DNA of 44,602 nucleotides from Thermoleophilaceae bacterium (GCA_019683805.1 JADGHQ010000014.1:1-44602); one strand, 5' to 3'; counted from the first letter of the stretch, positions 8,560-19,067 are shown. Numbers and translations are program-made. Notes: generated by a model from the sequence alone, not told the origin.

Positions 8560-9538
8560 GGCGAGGGTGGCCGTGGTCGGCGCGAGCGGATTCGCGGGCG
8601 CGCTCGCGGCGGCGATCGTCGAGCGCCACCCCGAGCTCGACCTCTGCGCGGTCACGGCGCGCTCGGAGGCGGGCGCCCGTCTCGACGAGCTCTACCCGCG
8701 CTACCGGGTTCCCCGCCGCCTCGAGGAGTTCGAACCCGACGCCATCGCCGAGCGCGCCGACGCGGCGATCGTCGGCTACCCGCACAAGGCGGCCGCCCCG
8801 GCGGTCAAGGCGCTGCGCGAGCGCGGCCTGAAGGTGGTCGACCTCTCCGCCGACTTCCGGCTCGACCGCGAGCGCTACGAGCGCTACTACCAGCGGCACG
8901 AGGCGCCCGAGCTGCTCGACGGCGCGGTCTACGGGCTCCCCGAGCTGCGCCGCGACGAGATCCGCGGCGCCGACCTCGTCGCCGCGCCGGGCTGCTACCC
9001 GACCGCCGCGCTCCTCGCGCTCGCTCCGCTGCGGGAGCTGATGACCGACGCGATCGTCGACGCGAAGTCGGGGGTCTCCGGCGCCGGCCGCGAGCCCACG
9101 CACACCACCCACTTCGTCTCGGTGGACGAGAACGTCAACGCGTACAAGGTCGAGGGGCACCGTCACCGCGCGGAGCTCGAGCAGGAGCTCGGCGAGGAGG
9201 TGCCGATCACCTTCACGCCGCACCTTGTGCCGGTCGACCAGGGGCTGCTGGCGAGCTGCTACGTGCGCACGCGCACCGAGCTCGCCCCCTCGGAGCTGCG
9301 CGAGCTGTTCGCCGAGCGCTACGCGAGCGAGCCGTTCGTGGAGCTCGCGCCCGGGCCGCCGGGGGTGCGCGAGGTGCGCGACACCAACTTCTGCCGCATC
9401 CACGCCACTGTCGAGCCGGCGACCGGGCGCGTGCTCGTCTTCAGCGCGATCGACAACCTCTGGAAGGGCGCGGCCGGGCAGGCGGTGCAGGACCTGAACC
9501 TGATGCTGGGCCTGGAGGAGACGGCGGGGCTGCGGTGA
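8552..9538 (+). CDS. argC: N-acetyl-gamma-glutamyl-phosphate reductase
   Basis: Third step of arginine synthesis: NADPH reduction of N-acetylglutamyl phosphate to the semialdehyde. The N-terminal nucleotide-binding loop is VVGASGFAGA and the active-site Cys is C148 in APGCYPTAALLAL. SGVSGAGREPTHTTHF is a further family signature. At 328 residues it is close to the usual length (about 340). The GTG start lies within the last codons of pheT, and the stop overlaps argJ (GTGA). It opens an argC-J-B-D block in which every junction overlaps. Confidence 0.96.
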   Translation: MARARVAVVGASGFAGALAAAIVERHPELDLCAVTARSEAGARLDELYPRYRVPRRLEEFEPDAIAERADAAIVGYPHKAAAPAVKALRERGLKVVDLSADFRLDRERYERYYQRHEAPELLDGAVYGLPELRRDEIRGADLVAAPGCYPTAALLALAPLRELMTDAIVDAKSGVSGAGREPTHTTHFVSVDENVNAYKVEGHRHRAELEQELGEEVPITFTPHLVPVDQGLLASCYVRTRTELAPSELRELFAERYASEPFVELAPGPPGVREVRDTNFCRIHATVEPATGRVLVFSAIDNLWKGAAGQAVQDLNLMLGLEETAGLR

Positions 9539-10785
9539 CCTCCCTGCCCGCCACCTTCTTCCGTTCGCGCTGGGTGGAGCGCCCCGGCCATGTGGCGGAG
9601 CTGCCCCCGACGGCGCTGCCGCGGGGGTACCGTGCCGCGGGCGTGGCGGCGGGGATCAAGCGCGAAGGGCTCGACGTCGGGCTGCTCGTCTCCGACGAGG
9701 AGGGGACGGTCTCGGCGGCGCGCTTCTGCAGCAACGCGCTGGTCGGCGCGCCCGTCGCCGTATCGCGCGCCTCTCACCTCGACCGCCTGCGCGCGGTGCT
9801 AGCCAACTCCGGGAACGCGAACGTGGCCGACGGCGAGCGCGGCATCGAGACCGCGCGCGCGTCCCAGGCGGCGGCCGCCGAGGCGCTCGGCCTCGAGCCC
9901 GCGGCTATCGGGCTGGCATCGACGGGCGTGATCGGCCGCGAGCTGCCGCGGGACCGGCTGATCGCGGGCGCACGCGCCGCGGCCGCGGCGCTCACCAACG
10001 AGGCGGGCTCGTTCTCGGAGTCGATCCTCACCACCGACCGCGCCCCCAAGCGCGCCTGCCTCGAGGTCGACCTGCCGTCGGGCAGCGTGCGCCTCGCGGC
10101 GCAGGCGAAGGGCGCCGGGATGATCTCGCCGCGCTTCGCGACCATGTTCTGCTTCGTCGAGACGGACGCCGAGCTCGAGCAGCACACGCTCGACCTGCTC
10201 ACGGGGGTGTGCGTGAAGCGCTCGTTCGACCGCATCAGCGTGGACGGACAGCTCTCGACGAGCGACACCGTGTTCGCGTTCGCGAACGGCGCGTCGGGCG
10301 TGCGCGTCGAGCCCGAGTCAGACGACGAGCTCGCGCTCGGCGAGGCGATGGACGCCCTGATGCGTCAGCTCGCGCTCGAGATGGTGGCCGACGGCGAGGG
10401 CGCCACGCGCGTCGCGCGCGTCATCGTGCGCGGTGACCCCGAGCTCGTCGACCCGGTGGCGCGGGCGGTGGCGGACTCCCCGCTCGTCAAGACCGCGCTG
10501 CTCGGCGCCGACCCGAACTTCGGCCGCATCCTCCAGGCCGCCGGCCAGGCGCTCGCCGGGCGCGCCCCCTTCTACGTCGACCTCGCGATCGAGGGCACGC
10601 CGTGCGTGTCCGCCGGCGCGGTCGTCGACGTGAGCGGGGAGGCGCTGCGCGAGCTCGAGCGGCTCGTCTCCCGCCGGGAGGTCGAGCTCGAGCTCGCGAT
10701 TCCCGGGAGCGGCGGGGAGACCGAGGTGTTCTTCTCGGACCTCGGCCACGACTACGTGTCCCTCAACTCGGAGTACTCGACCTGA
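9535..10785 (+). CDS. argJ: Bifunctional ornithine acetyltransferase / N-acetylglutamate synthase
   Basis: ArgJ recycles the acetyl group from N-acetylornithine to glutamate and in the bifunctional form can also use acetyl-CoA. The 416-residue precursor has the Ala-Thr self-cleavage site in RFATMFCF; Thr203 would become the N-terminal nucleophile of the beta chain. Other landmarks are LANSGNANVADGERG, LASTGVIGRELP (oxyanion-hole region) and the C-terminal SEYST. Having ArgJ with no ArgA or ArgE nearby implies the cyclic pathway. Start GTG overlaps the argC stop; the stop overlaps the argB ATG by one base. Confidence 0.96.
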   Translation: MTSLPATFFRSRWVERPGHVAELPPTALPRGYRAAGVAAGIKREGLDVGLLVSDEEGTVSAARFCSNALVGAPVAVSRASHLDRLRAVLANSGNANVADGERGIETARASQAAAAEALGLEPAAIGLASTGVIGRELPRDRLIAGARAAAAALTNEAGSFSESILTTDRAPKRACLEVDLPSGSVRLAAQAKGAGMISPRFATMFCFVETDAELEQHTLDLLTGVCVKRSFDRISVDGQLSTSDTVFAFANGASGVRVEPESDDELALGEAMDALMRQLALEMVADGEGATRVARVIVRGDPELVDPVARAVADSPLVKTALLGADPNFGRILQAAGQALAGRAPFYVDLAIEGTPCVSAGAVVDVSGEALRELERLVSRREVELELAIPGSGGETEVFFSDLGHDYVSLNSEYST

Positions 10786-11623
10786 TGCGCGACATCGCGA
10801 CCCTGCTCGAGGCGCTGCCCTACATCCGCGAGTTCCACGGCAAGACGATCGTGATCAAGTACGGCGGCGCGGCGATGACCGACCCAGCGCTCAAGGAGGA
10901 GTTCGCCCGCGACGTCGTGCTGCTCAAGTACGTCGGGATGAACCCGATCGTGGTCCACGGCGGCGGCCCCGAGATCACGCGCTACATGGAGCGGCTCGGC
11001 ATGCCGGTCGAGTTCGTCGGCGGGCTGCGCGTGTCCGACGCGGCCACGGTCGAGGTGGCGAAGATGGTCCTGGTCGGCAAGCAGAACAAGGACATCGTGC
11101 TGCTCATCAACCGCCACGGGCAGCCGGCGGTGGGACTCTGCGGCGACGACGGGCTGCTCTTCCGCGTGCGCAAGCAGCTCGGGCCGGGGGACCGCGACAT
11201 CGGCTTCGTCGGCGAGATCGAGAGCGTGCGGGTGGACGTCCTCAACCACATCGCCGAGGACTACATCCCGGTGATCGCGTCGGTGGGCGCGGACGCCGAG
11301 GGCAACTCCTACAACGTCAACGCCGACGCCGCGGCCGGCGCGGTGGCCCGCGCCCTGCGCGCCCACAAGGTGGTCTTCCTCACGGACGTGGCGGGCTGGC
11401 TGCGCGACCCCGACGATCCGGACAGCCTCGTCTCCGAGGCGAGCGCGGACGAGGTGCGCGCCGCCCTCGACGGGGTGGCGGGCGGGATGCGGCCGAAGCT
11501 CGAGGCCTGCCTCGACGCCGTCGACGGCGGCGTGGGGGCGGCGCAGATCGTGGACGGGCGCGTTCCCCACTCGCTCCTGCTCGAGCTGTTCACCGACCGC
11601 GGCATCGGCACGAGGATCCGCGC

Positions 11624-11627
<4 letters not shown>
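10785..11627 (+). CDS. argB: Acetylglutamate kinase
   Basis: Phosphorylates N-acetylglutamate, usually the arginine-inhibited step in organisms using ArgJ. The 280-residue protein starts MRDIATLLEALPYIREFHGK, followed by IKYGGAAM (ATP site) and VHGGGPEITRYM. The N-terminal EALPYIREF helix is of the type linked to arginine feedback in other NAGKs; that it acts so here is inference. The ATG at 10785 was chosen because it gives the family N-terminus and the TGATG overlap with argJ; longer frame extensions upstream lie inside argJ and are spurious. Confidence 0.95.
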
Positions 11628-12781
<1,154 letters not shown>

Positions 12782-12805
12782 GGTTGAGGGTGCAGACTGG
12801 GTGGG

Positions 12806-13402
12806 ATGGACCACCCGGTCGTGCACGCCCTCAACCAGCTCTTCCTGCGCCACGACGCGCTGGAGGACCCGGTCGTCGCCTACGTGAACGTCTCGGCGCC
12901 GGTCTTCGCCGCCGTGCTCGTTGTGCTGTTCGTGGCGGCGCGCGGGTCCGCGCGCCACGCCGCGCGGCGCGTCGCGGTCGCGGCGGCGGCGAGCGCCGGG
13001 GTGGCGCTGCTCGTCGCGAACGTCCTGGCGGGGATCGTCGACCGCGCGCGCCCCTTCGCCGCCGACCCGCGCTCGGTCCACCTCTTCTCCCATCACGCCG
13101 CCGACCCCGGCTTCCCGAGCGACCACGCCACCGGCGCCTTCGCGATCGCCGTCGCGATCTTCCTGCGCCACCGCCGTCTCGGCTCGCTGCTGCTCGTCGC
13201 CGCCGCGCTGCTCTCGGTCGGGCGTGTCGCGATGGGCGTCCACTGGCCGACGGACGTGATCGCGGGCGCGGCGCTCGGGGCTGCGACGGCGATCGCCCTC
13301 GACCGGGGGGCGGTCCGGCGCGCGCTCGACCGCGTCGCCGACGTCGCGGGGCGCGTGCTCGACCACGCGCTCGGCCGGGTGCTCGGCTCGACGCGCGCGT
13401 AG
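12806..13402 (+). CDS. PAP2-family membrane phosphatase
   Basis: A 198-residue membrane protein with several hydrophobic helices and the PAP2 catalytic motifs R82-P83 (RARPF), PSDH at 104-107 with its catalytic His, and R140-x5-H146-x3-D150 (GRVAMGVHWPTD). Such proteins dephosphorylate lipid substrates, for example undecaprenyl pyrophosphate in cell-wall carrier recycling; that substrate is a guess. The first motif is usually KxxxxxxRP, but the Lys position is Ala75 here. The gene sits between argD and argG without overlap. A CAGACT sequence ending 7 bases before the ATG may be its promoter. Confidence 0.85.
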   Translation: MDHPVVHALNQLFLRHDALEDPVVAYVNVSAPVFAAVLVVLFVAARGSARHAARRVAVAAAASAGVALLVANVLAGIVDRARPFAADPRSVHLFSHHAADPGFPSDHATGAFAIAVAIFLRHRRLGSLLLVAAALLSVGRVAMGVHWPTDVIAGAALGAATAIALDRGAVRRALDRVADVAGRVLDHALGRVLGSTRA

Positions 13403-13433
13403 GGGCCGCGCGTCCCGATGCGCGTGGGCGTGT

Positions 13434-13439
13434 TAGGTT
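13434..13439 (+). promoter_or_regulatory. -10 element (TAGGTT) for argG
   Basis: TAGGTT ends 11 bases before the ATG at 13451. It also argues against starting argG at the upstream ATG at 13418, because that start would lie outside the transcript. Confidence 0.45.
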
Positions 13440-13450
13440 CCCGCGCCGAC

Positions 13451-14731
13451 ATGGCCGAGCGCGGGGACCGCACCATCCTCAGGAAGATCGCCTCCTACGA
13501 GGCCGAGCCCGGCGAGGTCGGGCGCGTGCTGCTGCTCTACTCGGGCGGCCTCGACACGAGCGTGATGCTCAAGTGGATCCAGGACGAGTACCAGGCCGAG
13601 GTCGTCGCGCTCACCGTCAACCTGGGCCAGCCGGGCGAGGAGTTCGAGGTCGTGCGGGGGAAGGCGCTCCAGCTCGGCGCGCTCGACTGCCACGTGGTCG
13701 ACGCGCGCGAGGAGTTCGCCGAGGACTACGTGCTCCCCGCGATCAAGGCGAACGCCCTCTACGGGGGCGGCTACCCGCTGTTCACGGCGCTCGGGAGGCC
13801 CCTGATCGCCAAGCTCGCCGTCGAGTACGCGCGCAGGTCCGGCTGCGACACGATCGCCCACGGCTGCACCGGCAAGGGCAACGACCAGGTGCGCATCGAG
13901 GCGAGCGTGGCGGCGCTCGCGCCGGAGCTGAAGATCATCGCCCCGGTGCGGGGCTGGCAGATGGGCCGCGAGGAGGAGATCGCCTACGCGCGCGAGCACG
14001 GCATCCCCGTGAAGGGCGGCACCGAGACGCCCCCCTACTCGATCGACGACAACCTCTGGGGCCGCTCGTCGGAGGGCGGGGCGATCGAGGACATCGAGGA
14101 GCCGCCGCGCGAGGACGTCTTCACCCTCGTCACGCGTCCGGAGGACGCTCCCGACGAGCCGCAGCTCGTCGAGATCGAGTTCGAGCGCGGCCGTCCGGTC
14201 GCGATCGACGGCGAGCGGCTCGGGCTGGTCGAGCTGCTCGAGCGCGCGGGGGAGATCGGCGCGCGCCACGGCGTCGGGATCGTCGACCACATCGAGGACC
14301 GGATCGTGGGCCTCAAGGTGCGCGACCTCTACGAGGTCCCGGCCGCCGATATCGTGCTCACCGCGCACAAGGAGCTCGAGAAGCTCGTCGGCACGATCCA
14401 CCAGAACCAGTTCAAGCCGCAGCTCGACAGCCAGTGGGCGTTCCTCGTCTACGCGGGGCTCTGGCACGAGCCGCTGCTGTCGGACCTGAACGCCTACATG
14501 GACGCGGTCAACGAGCAGGTGACCGGCGCGATCACGCTCAAGCTCTACAAGGGCAAGGTCACGCCGGTGGCGCGCCGCTCTCCGAACGCGCTCTACGACC
14601 CGAGGCTCGCCGGCTTCGGCGAGTCGGGCGGCCTCTTCTCCCAGCAGGCGAGCCCCGGCTTCATCGAGCTCTGGAGCCTCCAGTCGCGCATGGCATGGGC
14701 GATCCGCAACCGGGGTAGGGAGGGCTCATGA
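13451..14731 (+). CDS. argG: Argininosuccinate synthase
   Basis: Condenses citrulline and aspartate with ATP cleavage, the penultimate step of arginine synthesis. The ATP pyrophosphatase loop is LLLYSGGLDTSVMLKW; other landmarks are HGCTGKGNDQVRIE and ETPPYSIDDNLWGRS. The protein has 426 residues from the ATG at 13451. An in-frame ATG at 13418 would add 11 residues but is upstream of the probable -10 and does not match the family. argF and argH must lie elsewhere. The stop overlaps a following 54-codon gene (ATGA). Confidence 0.96.
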   Translation: MAERGDRTILRKIASYEAEPGEVGRVLLLYSGGLDTSVMLKWIQDEYQAEVVALTVNLGQPGEEFEVVRGKALQLGALDCHVVDAREEFAEDYVLPAIKANALYGGGYPLFTALGRPLIAKLAVEYARRSGCDTIAHGCTGKGNDQVRIEASVAALAPELKIIAPVRGWQMGREEEIAYAREHGIPVKGGTETPPYSIDDNLWGRSSEGGAIEDIEEPPREDVFTLVTRPEDAPDEPQLVEIEFERGRPVAIDGERLGLVELLERAGEIGARHGVGIVDHIEDRIVGLKVRDLYEVPAADIVLTAHKELEKLVGTIHQNQFKPQLDSQWAFLVYAGLWHEPLLSDLNAYMDAVNEQVTGAITLKLYKGKVTPVARRSPNALYDPRLAGFGESGGLFSQQASPGFIELWSLQSRMAWAIRNRGREGS

Positions 14732-14892
14732 TGTACAGGGCGCTCGGTTGGGCGGTCTGGCGGATCGGCCGGCGTGCGCTGGCCTACACGGCCGCCCGCA
14801 AGCGCACGCGGCTCGCCGCCGCCGGCGTGATCCTGCTCGTGCTCGCGACCGGGGCGGCCGCGGCAGCGGCCCGTTCCGGCAGGAACGCGTAG
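14728..14892 (+). CDS. 54-residue single-span membrane peptide
   Basis: A small ORF begins at ATG 14728, overlapping the argG stop by four bases, and ends at TAG 14890-14892. The peptide has a basic N-terminal half (MMYRALGWAVWRIGRRALAY, then KRTR) and one hydrophobic segment (AAAGVILLVLATGAAAAAA), suggesting an N-in single-pass inner-membrane peptide. The start overlap implies translational coupling to argG. I recognise no family. It is supported by the overlap, the tidy basic-then-hydrophobic layout and the end exactly abutting the convergent gene. Confidence 0.55.
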   Translation: MMYRALGWAVWRIGRRALAYTAARKRTRLAAAGVILLVLATGAAAAAARSGRNA

Positions 14893-15354
14893 TCAGCGCG
14901 GCGTCGTCGGCGGTCGCCGCCTGCCCGCCGACGGGTCGAGCTCGGGCGCGTCGCCGTGGCGCCCGCGCCGCGCGCGCCGGCCGCCCCGCTCGCGGGGCTG
15001 GGGAGCGAAGCGGGTCGCGATCGCGAGCAGGATCCACATCACCCCGGCGACGATGAAGAAGGCCGTCGGCGCCGTCTCGTCGGAGACGTCGAGGATGAAC
15101 GGCATCGCCACCAGCACGATCCCGAGCAGGTAGTCGATCAGCACGTGCAGCGGCAGCGGCAGCGACTTCGCGATCCCGGTCGCCATCTGGCTGAACCCCG
15201 CGAACACCAGGACGAGCAGGCCGATCGCGATCGACGCGGCGGTCGCGGCGTCCGAGTCGAAGCCGAAGAGGAACGGGGCGGCGATGAAGAGGATCGCCGC
15301 GCCGTACTCGAGCAGCCCGTGCACGACGGCCGGAACGGGACCCTTGCGGACCAT
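14893..15354 (-). CDS. Four-helix membrane protein with charged tail (SPW-repeat-like)
   Basis: A 153-residue protein with about four transmembrane helices between residues 7 and 115 (for example GAAILFIAAPFLFGF and FIVAGVMWILLAIATRF). A basic, Pro-rich cytoplasmic tail of about 35 residues follows. The helix pattern, with paired halves of similar design, resembles small SPW-repeat proteins of actinobacteria, but the match is by eye and function is unknown. It is convergent with the argG-linked small gene and its stop is directly adjacent. It is divergent from dnaE across a 130-base gap. Confidence 0.7.
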   Translation of the reverse strand: MVRKGPVPAVVHGLLEYGAAILFIAAPFLFGFDSDAATAASIAIGLLVLVFAGFSQMATGIAKSLPLPLHVLIDYLLGIVLVAMPFILDVSDETAPTAFFIVAGVMWILLAIATRFAPQPRERGGRRARRGRHGDAPELDPSAGRRRPPTTPR

Positions 15355-15468
15355 CGCTGGGAGGTACCCGCTGCCGCTCGGCGCTTAACGCTCGCTCGGC
15401 CCTGCGAGGGCCCCGCTCGTTGCGGAAGGACTCCGCCGCGACGGCCGCTTGCCATCTGCCCCCGACCC

Positions 15469-15474
15469 TAGACT
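15469..15474 (+). promoter_or_regulatory. -10 element (TAGACT) for dnaE
   Basis: TAGACT ends 10 bases before the dnaE ATG at 15485. The same hexamer precedes the Rrf2 gene at 24259. A CTTGCC at 15448-15453 is only a weak -35 candidate. Confidence 0.5.
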
Positions 15475-15484
15475 GGCCTTCCGC

Positions 15485-18400
15485 ATGCCTTCCCCCGCCG
15501 TACACCTGCACGTCCACAGCGAGTACTCGCTGCTCGACGGGGCCTGCAACATCGAGAGCCTCGCGGCGCGCGCCGCCGAGCTCGGGCAGCCGGCGCTCGG
15601 CCTCACCGACCACGGCGTCATGAACGGCGCGATCGAGTTCTACAAGGCGTGCCGGAAGCACGGCGTCAAGCCGATCCTCGGCTTCGAGGCGTACCTCGTC
15701 GACGACATCCGCTCCGAGGCGGTCCGCTACGAGCGCAACCACCTCACGCTCCTGGCGGCGACGAGCGAGGGCTTCCGCAACCTCGTGAAGCTCACCTCGG
15801 CCGGCTTCCTCGAGGGCTACAGGCGCGGGAAGGCGAACGTCGACCTCGACCTCCTGGCGCGCCACGCGAAGGACGTGATCGTCCTGACGGGCTGCCTCCA
15901 GTCGCGCTTCTGCCGGCGGCTCGTCGAGGACAACCCCGCCGAGGCGCGCGCGCACGTCGACGACCTGCTGCAGATCTTCGGCCCCGAGAACGTCTACTTC
16001 GAGATCCAGAAGAACGGCCTCGCCGAGCAGGAGAAGGCGAACGAGGGGATCGTGCGCGTCGCGCGGGAGGTGGGCAGGCCGCTGGTCGGCACGGCCGACG
16101 TGCACTACCTGCGCCGGGAGGACTACGACAACCACCGCGCGCTCCTCTGCGTCCAGACGAAGTCGACCCTGGCGGCGCCGAAGCTCAGCTTCGACACCAA
16201 CGAGTTCTACCTCAAGAGCTCCGAGGAGATGGCGGCCGCGTTCGCGGAGTGGCCGGAGGCGATCGCGACGACGCTCGAGATCGCCGACCGCTGCGACGTG
16301 GAGATCGAGCTGGGCAGGATGTTGATCCCGCGCTATCCGACGCCGGACGGCTCGAGCGAGACCGAGTACCTGCGCCGGCTCGCCGAGGAGGGGCTGCGGC
16401 GCCGCTACGGCGATCCGCCGCCCGCCGAGGCCGTCGAGCGGCTCGAGATGGAGCTCGACGTGATCGACCGGATGGGCTTCAGCGGCTACTTCCTGATCGT
16501 CTGGGACTTCGTCAAGTTCGCGAAGGACAACGGGATCGCCGTGGGACCCGGCCGCGGCTCGGCGGCCGGCTCGATCGTCTCCTACACGCTGAGCATCACC
16601 GACGTCGACCCGCTTCGCTACGGGCTGCTGTTCGAGCGCTTCCTCAACGCGGAGCGCGTGTCGATGCCGGACATCGACATCGACTTCTCGGTGAAGGGGC
16701 GCGACCGCGTGATCAAGTACGTGTCCGACAAGTACGGGCAGGAGTCGGTCGCGCAGATCATCACCTTCGGCCGCATGTTCCCGCGCGCGGCCACGCGCGA
16801 CGCGGCGCGCGTGCTCGGGCTCGAGTACGGGATCGGCGACCGCCTCGCGAAGATGATCCCGGACCCGATCATGGGCCGCCCGCCGTCGTTCGAGGACTGC
16901 CTGAAGCCGGGGGAGGAGCTCGCGCGAGCGTACGCCGAGGACGCGCAGGCGAAGCAGATCATCGACGTGGCGCGCGGGCTCGAGGGGACGGTGCGCAACA
17001 ACTCGATCCACGCGGCGGCGGTCGTGATCGCGGACCGGCCGCTAACGGACATCGTGCCGCTCCAGCTCGCCGAGGACCGTGGCGCGGTCGACGAGGAGGG
17101 CAACCGCTCGTTCAAGACGGTCACCCAGTACTCGATGAAGCCGATCGAGGAGATCGGCCTGCTGAAGATGGACTTCCTCGGGCTGCGGAACCTCGACGTG
17201 ATCGAGTCCGCGCTCGACATCATCGAGCGCTCGACCGGCGAGCGCCCGGACATGGCGACGCTGCCGCTCGACGATCGGACGACCTACGAGATGCTCGCCC
17301 GTGGCGACTCGATCGGCGTGTTCCAGTTCGAGTCCGAGGGCATGCGCGAGGCGCTCAAGAAGGTGGGGCCGACCGAGTTCGAGGACCTCGTCGCGCTCGT
17401 CGCCCTGTACCGCCCCGGCGCGATGCGCCACATAGACACCTACGCGCGCAACAAGCGCAACCCCGAGGCGATCACCTACATCGACGAGCGCCTGCGCCCC
17501 ATCACCGAGTCGACCTACTCGGTGATCCTCTACCAGGAGCAGTCGATGCAGATCGCCAAGGCGATCGCGGGCTTCTCCGGCCCCGAGGCCGACGACCTCC
17601 GCAAGGCGATCGGCAAGAAGGACCGGGAGAAGATGGCCTCGCTCAAGGAGCGCTTCGTCGAGGGCGCGCGCGCCACCGGCACCTCCGAGCGCGTGATCGA
17701 GGAGCTCTGGTCGGTGAACGAGGCGGCCGCCGACTATTCCTTCAACAAGTCGCACGCCGCCTGCTACGCGCTGATCTCGTACCGCACCGCCTGGCTGAAG
17801 GCGAACTACCCGGCCGAGTACATGGCTGCGCTGATCTCGTCGGTCATGTCCACCAAGGACAAGGTGCCGTTCTTCGTCTCGCGCTGCGAGGAGATGGGGA
17901 TCGAGGTGCTTCCGCCGGACGTGAACGAGTCGCAGCACGACTTCGTGGTCGTCGACGGCAACATCCGCTTCGGTCTCGACGCGGTCAAGAACGTCGGGGC
18001 CTCGGCGGTGGACGCGATCCTCGAGGCGCGCGAGAAGGGCGGTCGCTTCACCTCGATCTGGGACCTCTGCGAGCGCGTGGACTGCCGCGCGGTGAACAAG
18101 AAGGCGATCGAGGCGCTCATCAAGTGCGGCGCGCTCGACTCGACCGGCGCCTCGCGCAGTGGCATGCTCGAGGTCATGCCGCAGGCGCAGGCCGCCGGGC
18201 AGAAGGCGCAGGAGGACGCGCTGCTCGGGCAGGGCTCGATCTTCGACCTCGACGAGCCGGTGTCGGGGGGCACCGGCGCGCCGCCGCCGTTCCAGCCCGT
18301 GCGTCCCGTGCCCGACCTGCCGGACGAGCGCTCGCAGGTGAACGCATGGGAGAAGGAGACGCTCGGCCTCTTCCTGTCGAGCCACCCGCTCAGGGATCTG

Positions 18401-18994
18401 CGCGCGGCGCTGCGCGCCCGCTGCGACTGCTCGATCCCCGAGCTCGCCGACAAGAAGGACGGCGAGTGGGTCACCGTCGGGGGCATGATCGCCGACGCCA
18501 AGCGCATCCGCACCAAGAAGGGCGACCCGATGATGTTCGCGACCCTCGATGACCTCGAGGGCCAGATCGAGATCCTCGTCTTCAACTCGGCCTACCAGGC
18601 GAACGCCGACAAGATCGACGTCGACTCCGTCGTGATCGTCCGCGGTCGCGTCGACCACAAGGAGCAGGGCGACACGAAGCTCGTCGTGCAGGACGTCGAG
18701 CTGTTCGACCCGACGCCCGAGGAGATCGAGCGGGCGGCGGAGGCGGAGGCGGCCCGCGCCGCCGCGCCGACCGTGGCGAAGCGTGTCGAGGTCGACGTGC
18801 CGGGGAGCGTTACCGAGACCTTCCTCGACGACCTCATCGACGTGGTCCGCCACAACCCCGGCGACCACGAAGTGCTCGTCCGGGTCGGCTCGCGCTCGCT
18901 CCTGCTCGGGCCGGAATACAGGGTGTCGGGCTCGAGCGCCTGCCGGGCGGAGCTCGACAACCTGGTGCTCGCGGCGACCGCCCAGGCGGCCTGA
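15485..18994 (+). CDS. dnaE: DNA polymerase III alpha subunit
   Basis: Replicative polymerase subunit, 1169 residues. The PHP domain opens the protein (HLHVHSEYSLLDG) and the polymerase palm carries GPGRGSAAGS and the catalytic Asp pair D396 and D398 in MPDIDIDF, with D563 in MDFLGLRNLD as the third carboxylate. Fingers and the helix-hairpin-helix region follow (NKKAIEALIKCGALD). An OB fold lies near residues 970-1060 (EWVTVGGMIADAKRIRTKKG) before a C-terminal tail-binding domain. The ATG at 15485 gives the family N-terminus. The gene stands alone, divergent from the small membrane protein. Confidence 0.98.
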   Translation: MPSPAVHLHVHSEYSLLDGACNIESLAARAAELGQPALGLTDHGVMNGAIEFYKACRKHGVKPILGFEAYLVDDIRSEAVRYERNHLTLLAATSEGFRNLVKLTSAGFLEGYRRGKANVDLDLLARHAKDVIVLTGCLQSRFCRRLVEDNPAEARAHVDDLLQIFGPENVYFEIQKNGLAEQEKANEGIVRVAREVGRPLVGTADVHYLRREDYDNHRALLCVQTKSTLAAPKLSFDTNEFYLKSSEEMAAAFAEWPEAIATTLEIADRCDVEIELGRMLIPRYPTPDGSSETEYLRRLAEEGLRRRYGDPPPAEAVERLEMELDVIDRMGFSGYFLIVWDFVKFAKDNGIAVGPGRGSAAGSIVSYTLSITDVDPLRYGLLFERFLNAERVSMPDIDIDFSVKGRDRVIKYVSDKYGQESVAQIITFGRMFPRAATRDAARVLGLEYGIGDRLAKMIPDPIMGRPPSFEDCLKPGEELARAYAEDAQAKQIIDVARGLEGTVRNNSIHAAAVVIADRPLTDIVPLQLAEDRGAVDEEGNRSFKTVTQYSMKPIEEIGLLKMDFLGLRNLDVIESALDIIERSTGERPDMATLPLDDRTTYEMLARGDSIGVFQFESEGMREALKKVGPTEFEDLVALVALYRPGAMRHIDTYARNKRNPEAITYIDERLRPITESTYSVILYQEQSMQIAKAIAGFSGPEADDLRKAIGKKDREKMASLKERFVEGARATGTSERVIEELWSVNEAAADYSFNKSHAACYALISYRTAWLKANYPAEYMAALISSVMSTKDKVPFFVSRCEEMGIEVLPPDVNESQHDFVVVDGNIRFGLDAVKNVGASAVDAILEAREKGGRFTSIWDLCERVDCRAVNKKAIEALIKCGALDSTGASRSGMLEVMPQAQAAGQKAQEDALLGQGSIFDLDEPVSGGTGAPPPFQPVRPVPDLPDERSQVNAWEKETLGLFLSSHPLRDLRAALRARCDCSIPELADKKDGEWVTVGGMIADAKRIRTKKGDPMMFATLDDLEGQIEILVFNSAYQANADKIDVDSVVIVRGRVDHKEQGDTKLVVQDVELFDPTPEEIERAAEAEAARAAAPTVAKRVEVDVPGSVTETFLDDLIDVVRHNPGDHEVLVRVGSRSLLLGPEYRVSGSSACRAELDNLVLAATAQAA

Positions 18995-18998
18995 CGCT

Positions 18999-19023
18999 CC
19001 GCCGCGGCGCTTGCGCGCGGCGG
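18999..19023. terminator. GC-rich hairpin after dnaE
   Basis: CCGCCGCG and CGCGGCGG form an 8-bp perfect inverted repeat with a 9-base loop, starting 5 bases after the dnaE stop. There is no T-run, so it is only a candidate terminator or pause site. Confidence 0.35.
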
Positions 19024-19055
19024 CGCGGGGGTCGCTCGGCGCGAGTCGGCGAGGC

Positions 19056-19061
19056 TACACT
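19056..19061 (+). promoter_or_regulatory. -10 element (TACACT) for the Cys-rich protein gene
   Basis: TACACT ends 6 bases before the GTG at 19068. It helps fix that GTG as the start of the Cys-rich gene rather than any of the longer in-frame extensions into dnaE. Confidence 0.45.
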
Positions 19062-19067
19062 GGCCAG

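Noticed and set aside
13418-13450. Upstream ATG at 13418 as the argG start
   Set aside because: It lies before the probable -10 (13434-13439), and the extra 11 residues do not fit the family N-terminus.
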